Shown one piece after another: positions 17,976 through 27,484 of a stretch of 64,000 nt of DNA. Below the pieces are notes generated by a model. It saw only the letters and a program-made list of their open reading frames with translations. It did no database searches and was not told the DNA's origin. Each line of letters begins with the position of its first letter. Position 1 is the stretch's first letter. Both the position numbers and the translations under genes were made by a program. The DNA comes from Flavobacteriia bacterium 40-80 (GTDB taxonomy: Bacteria > Bacteroidota > Bacteroidia > Flavobacteriales_D > Crocinitomicaceae), in NCBI GenBank assembly GCA_001899145.1, contig MKVF01000004.1, positions 1 through 64,000 of the forward strand, read 5' to 3'.

Positions 17976-19000
17976 AATCCTATTTTTAATCGTGGGTCCA
18001 CCGTTACGGACTGATCAGTAAAGTCCCCGTTAAGATAGCTATAATAAGCTGTAATTGCAATCATTGCCGCATTATCCGTACAATATTCAAATTTAGGAAT
18101 AAAAACATCCCATTTTCGGTTCTTTCCTTCTTTCTGCAGGCGTTTTCTCAATCCGCTGTTCGCAGAAACACCACCGGCAATAGCCACCTGGGTAATTCCG
18201 TACTCTTTTGTTGCCTTGATCAGCTTATCAAAGAGAATATCAATAATCGTTTTTTGAACAGAAGCGCATAAATTGGATAATTCTTCTTTAATAAAATCCG
18301 AATTTCCCTTTTCCTGCTGCTGAATAAAATATAAAATTGAAGTTTTTAATCCGCTGAAGCTGTAATTAAAATCAGCAATTTGCGGCTTGTTGAACTTAAA
18401 TTTATTTTCATCACCTTCCTGAGCGTATTTATCTATCAGGGGACCACCCGGATAAGGTAAGCCGAACAGCTTTGCCGTTTTATCAAACGCTTCACCCGCA
18501 GCATCATCTATGGTAGAACCGATCACTTCCATATCCAGATAATTTTTCACCAGCACCAACTGTGTATGTCCGCCGGAAACCGTCAGGCAAATAAATGGAA
18601 ATTTGGGTTTTTCTTCATACTGCCCGTCAATAAAATGAGCCAGGACATGCCCGCGCATGTGATTAACACAAATTAACGGGAGTTTATTCGCCAATGCAAG
18701 GCCTTTCGCGAATGAAGTTCCTACCAGCAGAGACCCCATCAAGCCTGGCCCTTTGGTGAAAGCAACCGCATCCAAATCAGACAAACACACATTAGACTGA
18801 TTTAAAGCCTGTTGAACTACGGGAACAATATTTTTCTGGTGCGCACGGGAAGCTAATTCCGGTACAACTCCCCCATAAATCTCATGTACTTTTTGGCTGG
18901 CAATTACGTTAGACAAAATGGTACTATTTTGGATAACAGCAACAGATGTATCGTCACAAGATGATTCAATTGCCAGAATAGTAATTTTTTTATCGGTCAA
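17972..19000 (-). CDS. tsaD: tRNA N6-adenosine threonylcarbamoyltransferase
   Basis: TsaD (formerly Gcp/YgjD) transfers the threonylcarbamoyl group to A37 of ANN-decoding tRNAs, an essential modification, with TsaB and TsaE. Visible motifs are TILAIESSCDDTSVAV, the metal-binding HMRGHVLAH, VSGGHTQLVLV, DDAAGEAFDKTAK and the late AIAGGVSANSGLR. The reading frame stays open up to an ATG at 19111, but that start would overlap tamB by about 90 bases and add a 37-residue basic extension not seen in the family. A TTG at 18998-19000 gives the usual N-terminus (T-D-K-K-I-T-I-L) and 342 residues, so I chose it. Confidence 0.93.
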   Translation of the reverse strand: MTDKKITILAIESSCDDTSVAVIQNSTILSNVIASQKVHEIYGGVVPELASRAHQKNIVPVVQQALNQSNVCLSDLDAVAFTKGPGLMGSLLVGTSFAKGLALANKLPLICVNHMRGHVLAHFIDGQYEEKPKFPFICLTVSGGHTQLVLVKNYLDMEVIGSTIDDAAGEAFDKTAKLFGLPYPGGPLIDKYAQEGDENKFKFNKPQIADFNYSFSGLKTSILYFIQQQEKGNSDFIKEELSNLCASVQKTIIDILFDKLIKATKEYGITQVAIAGGVSANSGLRKRLQKEGKNRKWDVFIPKFEYCTDNAAMIAITAYYSYLNGDFTDQSVTVDPRLKIGL

Positions 19001-19006
19001 TTTCTT

Positions 19007-19014
19007 TAACTTTG
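19007..19014 (+). promoter_or_regulatory. -7 promoter box for tamB
   Basis: TAACTTTG matches TAnnTTTG exactly. It ends 8 bases before the chosen tamB ATG at 19023, so transcription would begin almost at the start codon. Confidence 0.5.
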
Positions 19015-19022
19015 TTTTCTCT

Positions 19023-22000
19023 ATGACAAAAGTACTGATATTTATAGGAAAAACAGTTCTTCGAATGTTAGAATGGATCGTGATATTCCTGATCCTTTTC
19101 GCTTTTGCCATCAGAGCGTCTAAAGTTCAGACATTCATAGCACAACAAGCCACTAAAATCCTGTCGGAAAAACTGGAACACCGGATTTCAATCGGGCGGG
19201 TTGATTTTATGTTTTTTAACCGCCTGATCCTGGATGACGTGTATATTGACGATGTCAACAGAGATACCCTTGCCGATATCAAAAAAATAGAAGTTTCCCT
19301 CAATTATCTTTTTCTAAAAGGTAAAAAAATGGGAATCGGAAACGTAAGGCTGGAAGACGGATTTGTACATCTGAAACAGGATAGTGTAACAAAAACATTT
19401 AATTTCCAGTACCTGATTGATTTCTTTGCTTCGAATAAAGAGAAGGAAGATACCCGGCCTTTCCGGATAAACATCAGTAAAGTCGACCTGAAGAACGTTC
19501 ACTTTAAGCTCGACAATGAATCCTACTTACCTATTCCTTTCGGAGTAGATTATAATCATCTTGATGTTTCTAAAATTTATCTTTCCGCACAGAAGATCTC
19601 TATCAAAGGATCAGATATAAAAGCGGATATCCGGCATATTTCCTTTGAAGAGCAATCCGGCTTTAAGCTCGCGAAGCTGGCTGCCTCGGTTCAATTATCA
19701 CAGAAAGGATTATTTCTTGATAAAGTCAGCCTGATTACTGAAAATACAAGTGCAAAAGTTCCGAAGCTGCATTTCAACATGGACAGTCTCAGCAAATTTT
19801 CAAAATTCGTTGATGAAGTCAGCTTTGATGCCGTAATGGATTACAGCCAGGTCAGCCTGAAAGACGTTTCCTATTTCGCAACTGCGCTTCAGGGAATGGA
19901 TGAAGTCATAAAGCTGGAAGCTGTTGTTACGGATAGAGTAAAGGATCTTAAAATCAGTAATCTTAAAGTAGATATCCGGGAAAAAACAACATTACAGGGA
20001 AATTTTGTGCTGCCGGATTTCAGAAACCTGAAAGAAGAAGAAATTTCAGAAGAAATTACGTATGCCTATATCGATTTAAATGAAATAAACAATATAAAGC
20101 TTCCTTCTAAAGATGAAGAAAAATTCCTGAACCTGAACGAATTGGTCAGCCGTTTTGAATATGCGCAGATCGATCGTGTAACAGCTTCCGGAACCACAGA
20201 TAATCTTTTCATTAATCTGCGACAGCTGAAAACAGGTATCGGGGATATTCAAATTGACCACAAGATCAATCTGTTCAGGAAAAATGAACATACAATGGCT
20301 TTTAGGGAAATTCACAAGGATGAGCTCCCTATCAGCATAGATAAATTTGATTTAGGTAAGCTCCTTGATCAAAAGCAATTGGGGATAATTGATGGAAACA
20401 TTCATCTGGACGGAGAGTTTTCCACCAAAACAGGTATTGCCCTTGAAAATATCCAGGGACACTTTAATCGTTTTGATTATAACAACTACAGCTATTCAAA
20501 TATTTCTTTAAAAGATGTTTCTTACAAGCAGAAGACGATCAATGGAAATATAGATATAAACGATCCGAATATTGATCTGGAGCTGGATGGCAAGATCGAT
20601 TTAAACCAGGAACAATCCTACCTGGCGACACTGCGCATCAATAAAGCATTTTTAAACCGGATTAACCTTATACAGAGCGATTCCGTCTTCTTTGTAAAAG
20701 GAATTGTAAAAGCGGATATTAACGGAAAAGATCTTTTTTCCTATACAGGAAATATCAACCTGGATTCTGTTCAGCTGATCAACGGGAACCGGTCTTTTTA
20801 TATGCAAGATGCGGATATTGATATGGTCAATTCGGATGGAAGCAATTCCATCTACGTGCGGAGCGAGATACTGGACGCGGACATTGAAGGCAGCATTAAC
20901 TATACGACGATCGCAACAGATCTGAAAAATACGCTGGCAATCGCATTTCCTGCTGTAATTGAGCCCGTAACTGTAAAACAAAGGAACAGGAAGCAAAATG
21001 ACATCAGCTACACTTTTAATTTAAAAAACATCAACCCTGTCCTGAACGTCTTTATCCCGGATCTGTACATAGAAAAAGGAACTAAAATTTTCGGAAAATA
21101 CCTGGGTGAAACAAATGACCTAGATTTAACCGTTCAGTCTCCTCAGATAAAATTCAAGAAATTCAAAGCAGATACTATAAATCTCAGCAATAACTTCTCT
21201 TCTGCAGGAGTGGACGCTGTTTACTCCGTTAAACGATTTTATCTGAATGATTCCATCTCGTTCGATTCATTAAATTTTGTAACCCAAGGAACAACAGAAC
21301 AGCTCAATTCCGTTTTAAACTGGGACTTAAATACACCTGATGCATCGGAATTCACCTGGAATACACAGCTGAAAAGTATGGATGATATTCTACTGAATAT
21401 TGAAAAATCCTATTTTACAATCAACGCCCACCGGTGGAATATTGAGAAAACAACATCCATTGCTTACAGCCCGAAAAGCATAACTATCAGCGATTTCGAA
21501 CTGACCAACAATGATCAGTTTTTAAAAGTCAGCGGAAAGCTGACAGAGGATCCGGAGGATAAGCTGAATGTGAGTGTCAATAACCTGGACCTGGAAGATT
21601 TCGCCAATCTGCTTTCTACGGATATGAATATCAAAGGAAAGGCAAATGGTGATTTTCATATCGCGGATGTGTTCAACTCCGTCCGTTTTTTCGGAAACAC
21701 CAACATTAAAAATCTAATTCTCAATAACTCTGAAGTAGGTGACATCAACGTAAAAGGAAAATGGGATAACGAAAAGAAAGCCATCAGTGTCAACGGAGAT
21801 CTGATCTATAGAAATAATAAAACATTTAACATCTACGGAAACTACTATATTGACAGGAAGCAGGATAATCTGGATTTCAAATTACAGTTCGACCAGACCA
21901 ACATCGCTTTTCTGAATGCATTCATGGATCCGAAAGTTATTTCAAATATAAAAGGATTGCTGGACGGAGAGCTTGACGTGAAAGGAGAATTGTCACGGCC

Positions 22001-23624
22001 GCTTATCTCCGGAATGATCGATCTGAAAAAAGGAAATGTGAAAGTTGCCATGTTTGGTGTCAACTATGGTTTCAACGGAAAGGTCAAAGTTTCCGAAGGA
22101 TTGATTCAGATTGACTATATGCCGCTGATCGACGAAGAAGGAAATAAAGGATTCCTCAACGGTGGTATCGTTCACGAGAACTTTAAAAACTTTAACTTCG
22201 ATGTATTTGTCGGCCTGGACGATATAAAAACTCCGGACGGAACTCATGGAAGCTTCCTGGCGATGAATACCCAGTATGAAGAAGGACAGATCTATTACGG
22301 AAAAGCGTACGTCACCGGTTGGGTCAGTGTCGGCGGGCATATGGATAATATGAATATTGAAGTCAATCTGAAAACAAATAAAAACACAACTGTCGTTATT
22401 CCGTTATATGGTGCTGAAGAAATTGATGATGAATTAAGCTATACCATTGTAAAGAAAGACACGATCAACGCAGACTCCGTTAAGGGACTGGATTTTACTG
22501 GTATTAACCTCAATCTGAATTTTGATGTCACGCCGGATGCAACTATAAAGCTGGTTTTTGATGACCAGACAGGAGACGAAATCACGGCGAACGGACAAGG
22601 GCAGATATCCATTAAGCTGGATGCGAACAAAGATCTGTCAATGGATGGAACTTACACTATTACCAAAGGTGCTTACAACTTCGTTTTTAATCCTATCAAA
22701 AAAGAGTTTAAAGTCGAAAGAGGAAGCCAGATTTCATGGAAAGGAGGTTCACCTACGGATGCAGATCTGGATATTACTGCCATCTACAGTGTCACAACAG
22801 ATGTGTCTGTTATTGCTCCGGAGCTGGAATCAAAACGCTCAACGACCTCTACTCAGAATGTGGACGCAAGAATTTATATGAACGGAAGCTTAAACGCTCC
22901 GCGCCTGAGATTTGAGCTGAAAGCACCGAAAGCATCCGAAAGCGCCAAAGCGGCTATTGAACGCATCAACAGTGACAATGACGAATTAAATAAACAGTTC
23001 TTCATGATCTTGTTAACAGGGCGTTTTCAGGGAACAGGCAGCGCATCCGGATACGGAGGAAATGCGGCTTTGGAAGCGCTGTCAGGGCAGATCAACAACT
23101 TACTGGATGCAGTTTCAAAAGACGTACGGTTAAATGTCGATCTGAAAAATAATGAGGTGACCGGGCAAAACTCTCAGGCTATCGGATTTGAAACGAATGT
23201 TCTGAACGATAAGCTGGTTATCAAAGGAAACTTCGGTGTTCAGAACAACACTACAGGAACAAAAACTTCTACCATTATAGGTGACCTGAACCTGGAATAT
23301 ATTATTGATGAAGCCGGGAACCTGCGTGTCAGTATCTTTAATGAATCAAACAGCTATTCTGTCATTCAGGATAAGAACCTGGGACTGTTTACGCAAGGGA
23401 TCGGGCTGATCTATTCGGAATCTTTCAACAAAATCAAGGAAATGAATATTATCAATTTTGTTGCCGACTGGTTCAGAAAAGATAAGCACTTTAAATTCAC
23501 CAAGCACCGCCGTCAGAAAACATTACCGGAATATAGAAAAGGAAATACCATACAAGAGGAAAACCGCAAAAGTGAAGAGGAAGTTCCCGAAAAACCAATC
23601 GCTACGCCAAACGAAGAAGAATAA
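19023..23624 (+). CDS. tamB: translocation/assembly module TamB
   Basis: Very large AsmA/TamB-family protein (1533 residues), anchored in the inner membrane by one N-terminal helix (EWIVIFLILFAFAIRAS), with a long repetitive beta-helical periplasmic body and the conserved C-terminal DUF490 domain (MILLTGRFQGTGSASGYGG, GNAALEALSGQINNLLDAVS, DKLVIKGNFGVQN, NLEYIIDEAGNLRVSIFNESN). TamB-like proteins bridge the periplasm for lipid transport and outer-membrane protein assembly. The frame opens earlier (18918), but that part lies inside tsaD; ATG 19023 gives a proper anchor. The C-terminal 40 residues are Glu/Lys-rich. It is divergent from tsaD, with only 22 bases between the starts. Confidence 0.92.
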   Translation: MTKVLIFIGKTVLRMLEWIVIFLILFAFAIRASKVQTFIAQQATKILSEKLEHRISIGRVDFMFFNRLILDDVYIDDVNRDTLADIKKIEVSLNYLFLKGKKMGIGNVRLEDGFVHLKQDSVTKTFNFQYLIDFFASNKEKEDTRPFRINISKVDLKNVHFKLDNESYLPIPFGVDYNHLDVSKIYLSAQKISIKGSDIKADIRHISFEEQSGFKLAKLAASVQLSQKGLFLDKVSLITENTSAKVPKLHFNMDSLSKFSKFVDEVSFDAVMDYSQVSLKDVSYFATALQGMDEVIKLEAVVTDRVKDLKISNLKVDIREKTTLQGNFVLPDFRNLKEEEISEEITYAYIDLNEINNIKLPSKDEEKFLNLNELVSRFEYAQIDRVTASGTTDNLFINLRQLKTGIGDIQIDHKINLFRKNEHTMAFREIHKDELPISIDKFDLGKLLDQKQLGIIDGNIHLDGEFSTKTGIALENIQGHFNRFDYNNYSYSNISLKDVSYKQKTINGNIDINDPNIDLELDGKIDLNQEQSYLATLRINKAFLNRINLIQSDSVFFVKGIVKADINGKDLFSYTGNINLDSVQLINGNRSFYMQDADIDMVNSDGSNSIYVRSEILDADIEGSINYTTIATDLKNTLAIAFPAVIEPVTVKQRNRKQNDISYTFNLKNINPVLNVFIPDLYIEKGTKIFGKYLGETNDLDLTVQSPQIKFKKFKADTINLSNNFSSAGVDAVYSVKRFYLNDSISFDSLNFVTQGTTEQLNSVLNWDLNTPDASEFTWNTQLKSMDDILLNIEKSYFTINAHRWNIEKTTSIAYSPKSITISDFELTNNDQFLKVSGKLTEDPEDKLNVSVNNLDLEDFANLLSTDMNIKGKANGDFHIADVFNSVRFFGNTNIKNLILNNSEVGDINVKGKWDNEKKAISVNGDLIYRNNKTFNIYGNYYIDRKQDNLDFKLQFDQTNIAFLNAFMDPKVISNIKGLLDGELDVKGELSRPLISGMIDLKKGNVKVAMFGVNYGFNGKVKVSEGLIQIDYMPLIDEEGNKGFLNGGIVHENFKNFNFDVFVGLDDIKTPDGTHGSFLAMNTQYEEGQIYYGKAYVTGWVSVGGHMDNMNIEVNLKTNKNTTVVIPLYGAEEIDDELSYTIVKKDTINADSVKGLDFTGINLNLNFDVTPDATIKLVFDDQTGDEITANGQGQISIKLDANKDLSMDGTYTITKGAYNFVFNPIKKEFKVERGSQISWKGGSPTDADLDITAIYSVTTDVSVIAPELESKRSTTSTQNVDARIYMNGSLNAPRLRFELKAPKASESAKAAIERINSDNDELNKQFFMILLTGRFQGTGSASGYGGNAALEALSGQINNLLDAVSKDVRLNVDLKNNEVTGQNSQAIGFETNVLNDKLVIKGNFGVQNNTTGTKTSTIIGDLNLEYIIDEAGNLRVSIFNESNSYSVIQDKNLGLFTQGIGLIYSESFNKIKEMNIINFVADWFRKDKHFKFTKHRRQKTLPEYRKGNTIQEENRKSEEEVPEKPIATPNEEE

Positions 23625-23698
23625 AGAAGGGTAACATTTTATTAATATTGGAATCTTTTAGATAATGTAAAGTTAAATTTCACACTATTTATTTCACA

Positions 23699-23706
23699 TA
23701 GATTTG
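23699..23706 (+). promoter_or_regulatory. -7 promoter box for the porin gene
   Basis: TAGATTTG matches TAnnTTTG; it ends 18 bases before the ATG at 23725. Confidence 0.5.
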
Positions 23707-23724
23707 TTCCCAAATTAATATTGG

Positions 23725-24957
23725 ATGAAAGTATTTGCATTTACTTTATTACTGTTATTGATAACAGTTAATTCATTTTCTCAGGACAAAAAGGTAAGTG
23801 ATACCATTCCGGCCAGACCTTCCTACATTAAAACGCCGGTATTGCCTTATTACAGCTTTAAAAAGGGTATCGGGATCACTTCACCGGACAGCATTTACCA
23901 GCTCAACATCCGTTTCCGAATGCAGAACCGGGCGACTTATAACCTGAATGACAACGACGTCAGCAGCATAGATTTTCAGATCCGGCGGCTGAGATTACGT
24001 TTTGACGGTTATGTCGGAAGCCCAAAATTTCAGTACACCATTCAATTGGGATTTGCCCCGGGAGATCTCGGAGGTACCGTTACTGCAAACGAGAACCTGA
24101 AAATAATCCGTGATGCTGTTATCTGGTATCAGCCGAATGCAAGATGGAATTTTGGATTCGGACAAACCAAGCTTCCCGGAAACAGGCAGCGTTTCAATTC
24201 ATCAGGAGCGCTCCAGCTGACAGATCGTTCTATCAATAATGCAGAATTCACCCTCGACCGGGATTTCGGAGTTCAGATCCATCAGCTGAACATGCATAAA
24301 GATCATTTTTCCTACAATTTTAAAGCCTCCCTGACACAAGGCGAAGGAAGAATGTTTGCAAAAAATGATGATCTGGGATTATGCTACACGGGGAAAGTCG
24401 AATTGTATCCTCTGGGAGCTTTTACATCCGGCGGCGAATATTTCGAAGGTGACCTCAAGCGGGAAAACAGCCCGAAGCTGATGATCTCCGGGGCGTACTC
24501 CTTCAATAACAAGGCAAAGTTATCCAACGGACAGCTCGGGAGCCAATTATACGAAAAAAAAGACTTTCATGGGATTTTCGGCGATCTTATCTTCAAATAC
24601 AGGGGCTTCGCGTTCATGACCGCCTATATGGCAAGAAATACAGCTAACCCGATCACAACGGATACAGCATCAAATAATATCCGTTATGTTTACGCGGGGC
24701 AGGGACTGGATTTTCAGACAAGCTATATTACTAAAAATTTCTTCGAATTCATTTTGCGATATTCTTACCAGAAAGTAAGCAGTAAAATTCACAATTATGC
24801 CCCGAATATCTCACAATACTCCGTTGGTGTGACAAAATACTTCTGGGAACACCAGTTCAAGGTACAGTTAGAGCTCACTTATGAAAACAAATATTATGTC
24901 AATAATCTGGTAAGAGATAATTTTTATGCGCGTTTCCAGGTTGAAATAGGAATATAG
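23725..24957 (+). CDS. OprO/OprP-like porin
   Basis: Outer-membrane protein of 410 residues with signal peptide (cleavage near SFSQ-D). It resembles the phosphate-selective porin O/P family of Bacteroidota: GIGITSPDSIYQLNIRFRMQNR, then FQIRRLRLRFDGYVGSPKFQYTIQLGF, WNFGFGQTKLPGNRQRFNSSG and the repeated aromatic strand ends up to the terminal YARFQVEIGI. It probably forms a 16-strand trimeric channel; that it is phosphate-specific is not shown by sequence. It has its own TAnnTTTG box and is 100 bases after tamB, so it may be expressed independently. Confidence 0.88.
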   Translation: MKVFAFTLLLLLITVNSFSQDKKVSDTIPARPSYIKTPVLPYYSFKKGIGITSPDSIYQLNIRFRMQNRATYNLNDNDVSSIDFQIRRLRLRFDGYVGSPKFQYTIQLGFAPGDLGGTVTANENLKIIRDAVIWYQPNARWNFGFGQTKLPGNRQRFNSSGALQLTDRSINNAEFTLDRDFGVQIHQLNMHKDHFSYNFKASLTQGEGRMFAKNDDLGLCYTGKVELYPLGAFTSGGEYFEGDLKRENSPKLMISGAYSFNNKAKLSNGQLGSQLYEKKDFHGIFGDLIFKYRGFAFMTAYMARNTANPITTDTASNNIRYVYAGQGLDFQTSYITKNFFEFILRYSYQKVSSKIHNYAPNISQYSVGVTKYFWEHQFKVQLELTYENKYYVNNLVRDNFYARFQVEIGI

Positions 24958-24960
24958 AAA

Positions 24961-25027
24961 AATCAGATACCAGACTTTCAGAGATCAGACAGCAAGACAT
25001 CAGATACCAGAGAACAATAAATTAGAA
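24961..25027. repeat. heptad repeat with CAGATAC/CAGACTT units
   Basis: Units of 7 bases such as CAGATAC, CAGACTT, TCAGAGA, TCAGACA follow the porin stop codon. The words closely resemble those flanking the four-helix-bundle gene at 30.4-30.8 kb, but no gene is enclosed here. Confidence 0.6.
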
Positions 25028-25126
25028 AATCAGATCCTATTAAGGGTCAGAAGACCTGCGTTAACGGAAGTTTTCTGCAAGACAAATTTTCAAAGGCTAA
25101 AACAACCGTCTTTCGATTGCTTTCGC

Positions 25127-25134
25127 TATTTTTG
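25127..25134 (+). promoter_or_regulatory. -7 promoter box for the biotin carboxylase gene
   Basis: TATTTTTG matches TAnnTTTG, 14 bases before the ATG at 25149. Confidence 0.5.
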
Positions 25135-25148
25135 AAACCTGTTATCCA

Positions 25149-26645
25149 ATGAAACGCATGATGAAAAAGATACTAATAGCCAATCGTGGCGAAATTGCAA
25201 GACGTGTAATCAGAACTGCAAAAAAAATGGGAATTAAGACCGTAGCTGTTTATTCAGATGCGGATGCTAACGCACCACACGTCTTAGAAGCAGATGAAGC
25301 TGTTTATTTAGGTAAATCACCTTCTTCTGAAAGTTATTTAAAACAGGATCTGATCATCGAAAACTGCTTAAAATTAGGAGTGGACGGAATCCATCCGGGA
25401 TACGGTTTCCTTTCTGAAAATGCAGGATTTGCCAGAAAAGTAAAAGCAGCAGGAATTACTTTCATAGGGCCTTCTCCGGAAGCGATGGAAGTAATGGGAG
25501 ACAAGCTTTCTGCCAAACAGGCAGTTGCCAAATACAATGTCCCGCTGGTTCCGGGCGTTGACAGAGCTATCTCTGATCCTAAAGAAGCGATTGAAATCGC
25601 TAAGAACGTAGGAATTCCTGTATTGATCAAAGCTTCTGCCGGAGGCGGAGGAAAAGGAATGCGCCTGGTAGAGCGCCTTGAAGACCTTGAAGAACAGATG
25701 AAGCTGGCACAAAGTGAAGCACGTTCTTCTTTTGGTGATGACAGCGTATTCATTGAAAAATTCGTTACAAAGCCAAGGCATATTGAAATCCAGGTATTTT
25801 CCGATACACATGGAAACCATGTTTATTTATTCGAGCGCGAATGTTCCATCCAGAGAAGACATCAGAAAGTGGTGGAAGAGGCACCAAGTGCTGTTTTAAC
25901 TCCTGAACTACGGAAACAAATGGGCGAAGCAGCAATTGCCGTGTGTAAAACCTGTAATTATGTCGGTGCAGGAACCGTTGAATTCCTACTGGACGCAGAT
26001 CATAACTTCTACTTCCTGGAAATGAACACACGTTTACAGGTAGAGCACCCCGTAACAGAAGAAATTACCAATCTGGACCTGGTAGAATGGCAAATCCGCG
26101 TGGCAGAAGGAGAGCGCCTGCCAAAGCTGCAGGACGAATTATCCATTGACGGACACGCTATCGAAATCCGTGTTTATGCGGAAGATACTTTGAACGGATT
26201 TACTCCTGATATCGGAAACCTGAAACGCTACCGCCGCCCGGAAGGAAAATACATACGTGTGGACGATGCGTTTGAAGAAGGAATGGACATTCCGATTTTC
26301 TACGACCCGATGATCGCCAAGCTGGTAGTTAAAGGCGCTACCCGTGAGGAAGCAATGGATCGGGCAATTGAAGCCATTGACAATTATCAGATCTCCGGTT
26401 TGAAAACAACACTGGACTTTGGAAAATTTGTCTTGAAGCACGAAGCATTCCGTTCCGGTGACTTTGATACCAATTTTGTAAAGCAGTATTTTTCTTCTCC
26501 CGAATTGCTCTATGCAGCATTTCCGGAAGAAGGTGAAGCAATGAAAGCTGCTGTTGAAAAGATCTGGGATCACCTTGAAAAAGAAAAACGAAAGGAATTC
26601 ACTTCTCGCCCGATCCACGGGGCATGGAAGCTGATGACGAAATAA
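25149..26645 (+). CDS. accC: biotin carboxylase subunit of acyl-CoA carboxylase
   Basis: ATP-dependent carboxylation of the biotin carrier, the first half-reaction of acetyl- or propionyl-CoA carboxylase. The 498 residues carry KKILIANRGEIARRVIR at the start, the ATP-grasp glycine loop ASAGGGGKGMRLV, FIEKFVTKPRHIEIQV, ERECSIQRRHQKVVEEAP, and EMNTRLQVEHPVTE with the catalytic Arg. The C-terminal 40 residues exceed the roughly 450-residue E. coli AccC, a length seen in the acyl-CoA carboxylase type. No biotin carrier or carboxyltransferase gene adjoins it, so substrate choice (acetyl versus propionyl) is open. Alternative starts are Met4 and Met5. Confidence 0.92.
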   Translation: MKRMMKKILIANRGEIARRVIRTAKKMGIKTVAVYSDADANAPHVLEADEAVYLGKSPSSESYLKQDLIIENCLKLGVDGIHPGYGFLSENAGFARKVKAAGITFIGPSPEAMEVMGDKLSAKQAVAKYNVPLVPGVDRAISDPKEAIEIAKNVGIPVLIKASAGGGGKGMRLVERLEDLEEQMKLAQSEARSSFGDDSVFIEKFVTKPRHIEIQVFSDTHGNHVYLFERECSIQRRHQKVVEEAPSAVLTPELRKQMGEAAIAVCKTCNYVGAGTVEFLLDADHNFYFLEMNTRLQVEHPVTEEITNLDLVEWQIRVAEGERLPKLQDELSIDGHAIEIRVYAEDTLNGFTPDIGNLKRYRRPEGKYIRVDDAFEEGMDIPIFYDPMIAKLVVKGATREEAMDRAIEAIDNYQISGLKTTLDFGKFVLKHEAFRSGDFDTNFVKQYFSSPELLYAAFPEEGEAMKAAVEKIWDHLEKEKRKEFTSRPIHGAWKLMTK

Positions 26646-26652
26646 TTACTTT

Positions 26653-26681
26653 ATCCCTGACAGAAGTCGGGGATTTTTTTT
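26653..26681 (+). terminator. intrinsic terminator after the biotin carboxylase gene
   Basis: Stem ATCCCTGAC / GTCGGGGAT (9 bp with one G-U), 4-base loop, then eight T. Confidence 0.9.
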
Positions 26682-26705
26682 ACCTTACCGCAAAAAACAA
26701 TTTTA

Positions 26706-27182
26706 ATGAAAAATATCAGCATCAAAAGTATCGAGCAGGCAATAAATAAGGTAGATAACCTGGATGATGACGGATTGGAAAAAATCGCGGAATATTACTC
26801 CACAGCTCAGCCGACTTTATTAGGTTATGCTATGCAGGCAGCAATTGAATATGATAATCCGCAGCTGGAAGGCTTATTAATTTATTACTTCTGTTTAATA
26901 GCAGAATCTTTTCAGCAGGAAGGAACCAATCCGAAAACCGTTACAGAAGAAATGATCGACGAATTCGAAGAACCGTTCTTTCAGATGCTGGACGAATATT
27001 TCAATTCCGATAACGAAGAAATTATTGAAGAGTTTTCCGATCAGCCGGAGCTGATTCGCTTCATGTTCATGGAGATCAGTGAGCCGGATGAAGACGGTAC
27101 AGAACTGGATGATGAAACTGCCACTCAGCTGTTCATCGTTTCTACTGCCATGATCACTCTGCTTTCAAGAGCAGCAGCATAA
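26706..27182 (+). CDS. hypothetical acidic protein
   Basis: Strongly acidic soluble protein of 158 residues with no signal peptide. Predicted helices contain KSIEQAINKVDNLDDDGLEKIAEYYS and long Glu/Asp runs (EEMIDEFEEPFFQMLDEYF, DNEEIIEEF). I do not recognise the family. It begins 60 bases after the biotin carboxylase stop, beyond a strong terminator, so it should have its own promoter, although no clear TAnnTTTG box is visible in the short gap. Confidence 0.7.
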   Translation: MKNISIKSIEQAINKVDNLDDDGLEKIAEYYSTAQPTLLGYAMQAAIEYDNPQLEGLLIYYFCLIAESFQQEGTNPKTVTEEMIDEFEEPFFQMLDEYFNSDNEEIIEEFSDQPELIRFMFMEISEPDEDGTELDDETATQLFIVSTAMITLLSRAAA

Positions 27183-27484
27183 AACAGATCCCCCTTCAAA
27201 CGGCTCAGAATATTCGTGCCTCTTTTTCAAAGTACCTTTCACTTCTGAGAAAGTAATCTGTTTTTTTAAAGCGATTTAAAAGACCATTCAACTATACACC
27301 AATATCAATGAAATATAATTAGAGCAATATTGATTTTATCTTATTGCTCTAATTAATATTCGTTTTCGGCATAAAATGATCGCCGGTGATAAAATTTTCC
27401 CAAAAGCATAAAAAATATATGTACGCATAATATTATTTCAAATCATTTTACTATTTTTATTGGATAAAAAATATTTATCATTAA
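27183..27484. other. 302-base intergenic region upstream of the MarR gene
   Basis: AT-rich. The main structure is the perfect 13-bp inverted repeat at 27317-27354. Several TATTCG- and TTTG-like words follow, but none forms a convincing spaced promoter. No ORF or RNA gene was recognised. Confidence 0.5.
27317..27354. repeat. perfect 13-bp inverted repeat
   Basis: Arms AATTAGAGCAATA (27317-27329) and TATTGCTCTAATT (27342-27354) are exact reverse complements separated by 12 bases. No T tract of terminator length follows. It lies 131 bases upstream of the MarR-family start, so a regulatory site or mRNA-leader hairpin is possible; a terminator for the upstream gene is the alternative. Confidence 0.7.

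Noticed and set aside
18918-19022. Extended N-terminus of TamB from 18918
   Set aside because: The added 35 residues lie entirely in the tsaD region and place charged and polar residues before the membrane anchor; ATG 19023 with its -7 box is better.
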